This document shows positions 57,001-64,000 of a stretch of 64,000 nucleotides of DNA, one piece after another. The notes beneath the pieces are model-generated. The model had not been told where the DNA came from. It saw nothing but the letters and a program-made list of their open reading frames with translations, and ran no database searches. Both the position numbers and the translations under genes were made by a program. Origin of the DNA: Paulinella micropora (lineage: Eukaryota > Cercozoa > Imbricatea > Euglyphida > Paulinellidae); assembly GCA_019918135.1 (NCBI GenBank), contig WBZZ01001464.1:77501-141500 (forward strand), read 5' to 3'. Every line of letters starts with the position of its first letter. Position 1 is the stretch's first letter.

Positions 57001-57092
57001 TCCTTGGTAGGAATCCATCTCTTCCATGCCTCCTTATGCAGTAACGCACCCATCAACAGTCTGATCTTGGTCAGAACTCTGTCGGTCTTCTC

Positions 57093-59910
57093 GTGTTGTT
57101 TTTTCCATTGTGCCGAATCCAGAGGGACCAGGCAGAGTGGAAGAACCAGTCAAACTGTTTGCAGAGTTGTTTTTTTTTAATGTTTTTTAATATAATTTTT
57201 TTTCATTTTTTTTGTTGTCAGCGTGGAGAAGAAATGAGCAGACGACCTGAAGTCTACTTGGTTCGACAACTTCGCAACCAGCTTGAATTTTCGGAACGTC
57301 GGAGTGCAGAACGTTGGGAGTGGCTCCTACAACAACTGCATCTGGACTGTCTTCGGAATTCTGAAATCTCAGCGCCAGAACCCTCACAGCATGGTGCTTC
57401 GCGCGGGCCAGGTCGATGCTTTTCCAGAAGATTTGTGTGATGACGCGGTCGTTGCCTTGACCCGAGCTAACATGAGAGAGCTTCAAACCAACAACAGAGA
57501 TTTCAAGCGATTTTTTGATGATTCTGTCTCCAAACAACTTGATGCACCAGGATTCCGCTTTGTTTGCACCCGGAGTTGTCAGTCGACACCCGGACCTGCA
57601 ATGAACCTGTTGTTGTCAAATGTTTCACAATGGAGGACCAGAACATTGCGTCGAACGACGCCCTCATCAGACTTCTCGAGAAACTTGATTTACAGCATCG
57701 CCGTTAGGATGTTTAGCGTTTGCAGCTTTTTACTGTAGATTCTAATATTTACAAGCGGATTTACAAGGTAGTAATTCTGTGCATGCATTCGAAAAATATA
57801 ACATATTTTTTTAATTGATGTCACAGGCTTTGTACGATCGAAGCCTGGGTTTGTCGCACTTGAAGTCCTGGATATGTGTCTTCTTGGGCCATTGGCATAT
57901 TCACAAGTTCCTTTGTGTCTTGATTTGGCGTGAGTTTAAGCGCCAGGTTTTTGGGCCCCTTTGGCATGAGCAGTTTCCTTCCAAAAAGTTCAGGATCAAA
58001 CCTAGACTCAAGACGATTTTGGCGATCATGGCCTACGTTCGTCTTGCTTACCCACGCTCAAGCTGACCTGCTCTACAATTTCCAGTTCAATGAAGAGCTA
58101 ACCCCTGCGCAGAGGGCTAACATCGGATGTTTGCTGGTTTTGTTTGAGTGGTTCATGCCAGTGGTCAGCCAGCCATGTTTGTGACGTTGGAAAATATGCT
58201 ATATTTTTCTTCTTTGTGTTTCAGGCCCAAGATCTCTGCTGCGTGATCAGGGAGAACATGCATAATCAGATTTTTGCTTACTTGCATCGCGCACTCCATG
58301 TTCCTCTCCACTTCAGAGCTAACGAATACTGACACGTTTTGTGCCTGCACCTTCTGACCCTCAACTACTGGAGGGGCCACCCACCAGCATCCGGCATGAA
58401 GTGCTTTTTGTCACGACCCTCTGATCTTTTCTGAAGAGCGTTGCGAAGCAAACCTCAGCACTGTAGCGAGGCACTCTCTCACAGACCCCATGCGATTCGA
58501 CGTCCAGCACGTCGAGCAGATCCTGTTGCTTGTAACTCACATTCGATGCAATGTGGCGCCTCCTTCTGAGTCCCAAGGCTAAAAGATCGACCCTCGCGGT
58601 GAGGAAGTCAAGATTGCTTACAACTTCTTGTCTGATCTTATCGAGGACATTGTTCGTAACAGTGCGATAATATACCCAGCAGGGGCAGCCCTTGAATGGG
58701 ATTCGAAAGAATACATGAAACAAAGACTTGTTGCCTTCGATCTCAAGGTCGAGATCATAAATGATGTGTTGCAGACGTTTGCACAAAACGTGGATCGGTG
58801 TCGACGACTGACTGTTTTGGACTTGCTAGTGAGTGTTCGTGCCGCCATTTGAATACTCACTCGTTGACGATCCAGACGAAAGAGTTGATTTGGCACGTGC
58901 GGAGTCAGGTGTGATTATTCTCAGTAGTGCATCGTCCTCCATGTCTTCTGGTGATCAACCGCCGGATGGCAAGGCACGTTCATCACAGCACCGCATTTTG
59001 CCTCGCCCTCGCCGAAGACGCCGCCGAGGCGAGGCACCTGCTTCTGACTGAGAGGACACTGACTGCACTGTGCAGAGCGAAGCAGGAGACACTTCCGACA
59101 GTTCTGACGCTGATATGTTAAAATTTACAGAATCAGCATCTACTGTCGCCTCCGAGTCAGTGCAGCAGTTTTTGATGATTCCTGAGCGCAGAGCTGCAAG
59201 TGGCGCCCGGGCGTTCACATGGCAGCTTCGGCTCTCTGAGTACATTCAGTCGGGTGCTTCTTCTTCCTCCCAGCAGAACACAATGTAGTGCACTTTGTTT
59301 TTAGTTTACATTGACAGCTTTGATGATGGTTGCTCCTGTCTTCTGTTCAGATTTAATGTTTTCATGCATTCTTTAGTTTTGTTCATTGTTGCTAACCTGT
59401 CATGTAATCATTAAACTTCAAAAAAATGATATATTTTTGTTTCATGGAAATTCATGATTCGGATTTCTGTGTTTGTCCATGGGAAGGGTTCGCTTTCCGT
59501 TTTCGCAGCACCTCACCGGTTGGCTTTTACAACTTGATCTGTTTCCAAGCTACCCTTCTTCAATCTTGACTCACGAGTTCCTGCACAAACAACACTGTCA
59601 TGCTTTTCGTCCCTTCATTTCTTCTTTCAAGTCGTTGTTTGTAGTCAGGTTTTTTTCCAGCACTAGCCCGAGTTGAAACTTGAAAAATATAGTATTTTTT
59701 TGTCTTGTGAACATGGGCATGTTTTTACTAATTACAAAAATAATATTTTACACTTAAGCAGTACGTTGGCAGATTCAGGAAAAAGTTATGTTCCCCCCTG
59801 TAACTTTTCCGTTCTACTGTAAGTTGCGAAGCTAAGTTGCGCGCACCGTAAATTGCGCTAGTACATCGCCTACTACACTATTCCAAGCGGGTGAGTCCCA
59901 TCGTTTGACT
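57093..59910 (+). other. Unrecognised intron-rich-looking region of C2
   Basis: Copy of 41198-44015 with the same short GT...AG segments and A/T motifs. See C1 for what is visible. Confidence 0.35.
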
Positions 59911-60274
59911 TCTTCTTCTTCTTCGTTTTTATTGAGAGAACAATTTTTACAATCGGACTCAAGGATCGTCCACGTGAAAAGTATAGCTATTAAGTCATTT
60001 CTTTATCTAAGGTGGAAACCTAGTTATTAAATCGAGCGTATTAATTGAAAGTATTAATATTAGGTCGCTTGGTATTAATCTTATTAATATTAATGTTTAT
60101 GTTTAGATATGTTGCGTAATATGTAGCTTAAGTATTCATGTTATTAATATTAATGTTTATGTTTGCATCAGTAGTAATATACTAGAATGATCGGAGTGAG
60201 TGAAAATTAGTAGTTCAGTGAATATGTCTGGACAGTAGTATGAGAAGGGAGAGGGAAAAAAAAAAAAAAAAAAA

Positions 60275-60322
<48 letters not shown>

Positions 60323-60551
60323 AGAGGGGCAAGTGAAGGAGTGGTTTGTTGGTGTGGTTGGGAGACCATATTCGTTGGACGGAGTCCGGCGGAGGATTCT
60401 TCAAAGATCATGCTGGTGGATGGTTGCTGTTGTGTGTGTGTGTGTGTGTGTGTTTTTTATATAAACTTATTTATGCATATATAAATATATATATGTATGC
60501 ATATAAGTTAATTATTAATTAATTAATTAATTTTTTTTTTGTTTTTGATGT

Positions 60552-60589
<38 letters not shown>

Positions 60590-62448
60590 GTAGTCATTGT
60601 TGTTATTATTATCATTATTATTATTATGTTTTTGTTGTTCTAGGAGGTGAGCTTTTATCCGCTTTTTGAAGATGTTGAGTGATGTTGTGTCCTTGATATC
60701 TTGTGGGAGTTGGTTCCATTGATGCAGGAACAGTTTTGTTTGATATGGGGTGTTGTGGTCGATGAATAAGTTGCTTTTGATTGAGTGTCGAGTATGGTAT
60801 GAATGGATATGATTTGTTGGGGTGAAGGTGTTGTCGTGTAGTGGTCTGTTGAGTTCTTTGGCGGGATGGATGAATGGGTGGATTTCTATACAAACTCTTA
60901 GTTTATATAGTTGAGTGATATCAAGGATTTCGAGTTGGTCGAGGAGCGGTTTAGTATGTGATCGGTAATGAGTCTTGGCTATTATTCTGATGATTTTTTT
61001 ATGTATTTTTATGAGTGGTTGTATGTATTTTTTGTTTTTGTCATGGGTCCCCCAGATGGAGATGTGTTGAATGAGATGAGGGAAGATGTGCGTGTAGTAT
61101 AGTTGTTTCATGATTGTTGTGTGGAGAAATTGTTGTGCGTATCGGAGAGAAGTGATTGTTGGCTGTAGTTTGCGTATGATGTTGCTTATGTGTTGATTGT
61201 ATCGCAGGTTGTGTTGGAGTGTTATGCCTAGTAGTTTGGCATGTTTACATTGTTCAAGTGTGTAGTTGTTTATGTTTATTGTTACGTTCTGTTTGGTTTT
61301 GTGGAAGATTGTGTATGTTGTTTTGGTTGGGTTTGGTACGAGGTTGTTGGAGTGGAAGTAGTTGATTAGTTTGGTTATTTCTGTCTGTGTTTTTTGTTGT
61401 AGGTTGTTGGGTGATTTTGCTGTTATTATAAGTGTTGTGTCGTCTGCATATGTGTATACTGTTCCTTGTTTTATTATGTTTATAATGTCATTAATATATA
61501 GCAAAAAGAAAGTAGTAGATAGCGTGCTGCCTTGCGGAATGCCATGTGTTATAGTGCGTTTGTGTGATTTTGCGTGCTGTGTGTGTACTTCTTGAGCTCG
61601 GTTTGAAAAGTAGGATGCAAAGAAATTAACAGTGTCTTCGGAAAAATTGAAGTTTGTCCTGAGTTTCTTAATTAACTTTGCATGTTCTACTGTGTCGTAG
61701 GCTTTTGACAAGTCTACGTAAAGCGCTAGCACGAGTTCTTCTCTGTCTTTGTGTTTGTGTATTTGGTTTAGGATAGTCTGGACTGTCATTGTCGTGTTTG
61801 AGTTCGGGCGGAAGGCGTATTGCGTATGTGATATTATGTTATGTTTCGTTAGATGGTCCATGACTTGTTTATTTATTATTGTGTCGAAGATTTTAGCTAT
61901 TATTGGTAGTAATGAAATAGGTCTGTAGTTTACTGGCATGCTTGTGTCGCTAGCTTTGTATATTTCTATTACTTTAGTTGTTTTTAGTGCATCTGGGTAA
62001 CTATTTTCCTTTATTGCTTTATTAAATAGTTCTATGAGCGTGGGTGCGATGTAAGTGTGCATGTCTTTTATTATTGCAGGCTTTATTTTATATATGTCTT
62101 CTGCTTTGTCTCTGTTTATGTTTTTGAGTGTTTTTTGTACTGTGTCCTGTGTTATAGTTTGTAGTTTGAAGCTAGGGTGTGTGTGTGTCTCTGCCGCTAC
62201 AATTTCTTCCTGTTCTATCTTTGGTATGTTGTTGCTTGTTTTCTTGCCTATTGTTATGTAATGATCGTTGAATGCATTTGCTATGTCTGTTGGGTCTGTG
62301 TATGTTTTGTTGTTGTAGTACGCTACTGCTGGTGATTTTCTTGGTGGTTTGTTGTTTGGGACTAGTTCTTTGAGTTTTCTGTGTTGTTTCTTCGGATTGT
62401 ATTTGTTTTCTTCTAGTACTCTCATTATTTCTTCTTGCTTTGCTTTGT
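59911..62448 (-). mobile_element. LINE insertion (Jockey/CR1-like), 5'-truncated
   Basis: Present only in copy 2: comparison with 44011-44030 gives the empty site. Minus orientation. The 3' end (left) has a GAA/AAG tail after an AATAAAAAC-like end, and the 5' end (right) is cut within the ORF. Two target bases (CA in copy 1) appear lost and no duplication is seen. The 3' UTR holds an A run, AG and GT/AC microsatellites (60258-60318, 60434-60452, 60554-60588) and TTAA repeats. It inserted beside the 3' end of an older related LINE fragment, suggesting target similarity. Young: ORF still open. Confidence 0.8.
60527..62425 (-). CDS. LINE reverse transcriptase ORF
   Basis: 632 residues from the first Met at 62425. 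The frame stays open to the truncated edge at 62448. RT signatures are NYRPISLLP (residues ~166-174), YAFRPNSNT, LALYVDLSKAYDTV (~233-246, first catalytic Asp), HGIPQGSTLS (~294-303) and YTYADDTTLI (~324-333, catalytic DD). The C-terminus has WNQLPQDIKDTTSLNIFKKRIKAHLL. Copies RNA into DNA at the target nick in the family. The N-terminal endonuclease domain is absent because of 5' truncation. The last ~25 residues (NNNNDNNN, then HTHTHTHTH) are microsatellite-encoded. A Jockey/CR1-like clade is a best guess. Confidence 0.85.
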
Positions 62449-63123
62449 TTATTTTATTTAGAGAGATAATTGTACAATTATAACTGCAAACAGCGCCTAA
62501 AGCAAATCGCTGATCGAGGCAGTGACCAGTGTCTTCTGGGTGTAGTTATTATTTATTTCGAGTCCGGCGCTGCGGGCCTGGTTAGTTAATAAATATTTCT
62601 TAAGTTCTTTTTTGAATTGGCTTAGTTTGGTTATGTGAAAAATATTATCGGGCATGTTGTAGATTTAAGCATTAGTTTGTGTGTGTCCCTCTCTTCTTCT
62701 TTTATTTAGAATAACGAATTATTCAAGGGAGAACCACTAAAACTTAAAACTACGAAAAGTTCAAAGGAGCGATATATCTGTGATGTATGCATGTCTTTAT
62801 GTATGTATGTCTTGTTAGCTGTATGTTATTTGCTTGGGTTTATGGAGAATCAAGATGCATGCATCCCCTTTGTTGATGCCCGCAGATTCCAGCATTTCTT
62901 AAGGAAAGGCAATGGTTTTGACCGAGCAGTCACGAGGACACAAGAGTCTCACAAGCTCACAAAAAGAGACTGTCAGGCTAGGAGTAGCCTTCCTCAAAAC
63001 ATTCAAGACAATAAGCTGATTTCTTCTTTCAAAAAGCAACTTAAAGCATACCTACTAATGAAAATATATAACTCACTCCCTACTTTTCCTTTTACTTCAC
63101 ATCACATTATATTACAGTATTAA
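62449..63123. mobile_element. Second copy of the opposed LINE 3' fragments
   Basis: Matches 44018-44692 with very few differences. Minus-strand fragment 62449-62701, plus-strand fragment 62702-63123 (FVDARRFQHFLRKGNGFD; SSLPQNIQDNKLISSFKKQL). Confidence 0.6.
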
Positions 63124-63183
63124 TACGTTTCCTACATACATGCATACATACCTATCAATACATACATGGAATTTTCTACATAA

Positions 63184-63968
63184 AAGTACTCATACATACA
63201 TAACATAACATAACATAACATAACATAACATAACATGACATAACATAACATGACATGATATAACATAACATAACATAACATAACATAACATAACATAACA
63301 TGACATAACATGACATAACATGACATAACATACATGACAGAACATGACGTAACATAACATGACATAACATAACATAACATAACATAACAACATAACACAA
63401 CATAACACAACATAATGTATGTAATGATGTAATGTCATGTAATGTCATGTATGTAATGTATGTAATGTGTAGGGTATGTAGGGTATATAGCGTATGTAGT
63501 GTATGTATGTATGTATGTATGTATGTATTGTGTATTGTATTGTATTGTATTGTTTGTATTGTATTGTATTGTATTATATTGTATTGTATTATATTATATT
63601 GTATTGTATTGTATTGTATTGTATTGTATGTATGTATGTATGTATGTATGTATGTATGTATGTATGTATGTATGTATGTATGTTTGTATGTTACGTTACG
63701 TTACGTTACGTTACGTCACGTCAATAGGTTACGCCACGTCACGTTGTTACGTCACGTTACGTTGTTGCGCTACGTTCGTTGTTACGCTACGTTACGTTGT
63801 TACGTTACGTTACGTTCTTACGTTACGTTATGTTACCTTATGTTATTTTGTGAGTGTCTGTTATGTTATGTTATGTTATGTTATGTTACATTACATAACA
63901 TACATACATACATACATACATACATGCATACAGCTATGTATGTGTGTGTGTACGTATGTATGTGTGTG

Positions 63969-63999
<31 letters not shown>

Positions 64000-64000
64000 T
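63184..64000. repeat. Compound microsatellite array, copy 2, running off the window
   Basis: Same block order as 44751-45540 (ATAAC, TATG, TATTG, TATG, TTACG, TTATG, TATG), with unit-number differences such as a longer ATAAC block. The window ends inside it. Confidence 0.85.

Larger units (their letters stand above)
54178..59910 (+). mobile_element. Block C2: near-identical copy of C1
   Basis: Matches 38283-44015 throughout, with about a dozen substitutions and single-base length changes in homopolymers noticed. Left edge joined to gypsy fragment A2, right edge to the inserted LINE. It carries the same unknown frame (54672-55097), Gag and 3' region as C1. Confidence 0.7.

Overview
This is a repeat-dense window from a eukaryotic nuclear genome. 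Evidence: GT-AG introns, Ty3/gypsy and Ty1/copia elements, a Polinton/Maverick with terminal inverted repeats, LINE fragments, and long 4- and 5-base microsatellites that also fill the introns of the only host genes visible. The species cannot be named from sequence alone. A protist or alga would fit the mix of elements, but that is inference. No tRNA, rRNA or CRISPR array was recognised.

Layout. 1-8480: a broken Ty3/gypsy-like element (A1) with a CCCH-finger/RGG Gag; one internal part lies on the opposite strand. 9466-15210: an older, more broken gypsy relative (B) on the minus strand, tail to tail with A1. 15435-38143: a Polinton bounded by ~112-119 bp inverted repeats and a 6-bp target duplication (CAAAAC). 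It holds an integrase, fibre-like gene, adenovirus-type protease, penton-like capsid gene, protein-primed DNA polymerase, two AP2/zinc-finger paralogues and several unknown genes. Inside its fibre-like gene sits a very young Ty1/copia element (19553-27762; 575-bp LTRs in which only two differences were noticed; 5-bp target duplication ACATA). A fragment of reverse transcriptase resembling tyrosine-recombinase (DIRS-like) retroelements lies further along. The order of events can be read: Polinton first, copia later.

38283-44015: a block (C1) with a copia-type Gag but no visible pol, followed by an unrecognised region with intron-like segments. It continues into two opposed LINE 3' remnants and a compound microsatellite region (44018-47818) that contains a 1.28-kb tandem duplication. 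49339-51505: host genes, namely the last exons of a zinc-ribbon-like protein and the first five exons of a class V PLP aminotransferase (isopenicillin N epimerase-like). The aminotransferase ends where a second gypsy fragment (A2, 51506-54177) begins.

A2 joins directly to C2 (54178-59910), a near-identical copy of C1. A 5'-truncated LINE with an open RT frame (59911-62448) lies between C2 and a second copy of the LINE-remnant/microsatellite region (62449-64000). The right third of the window is therefore mostly a recent duplication of parts of the left two thirds, landing in or next to a host gene, or an assembly join that looks like one.
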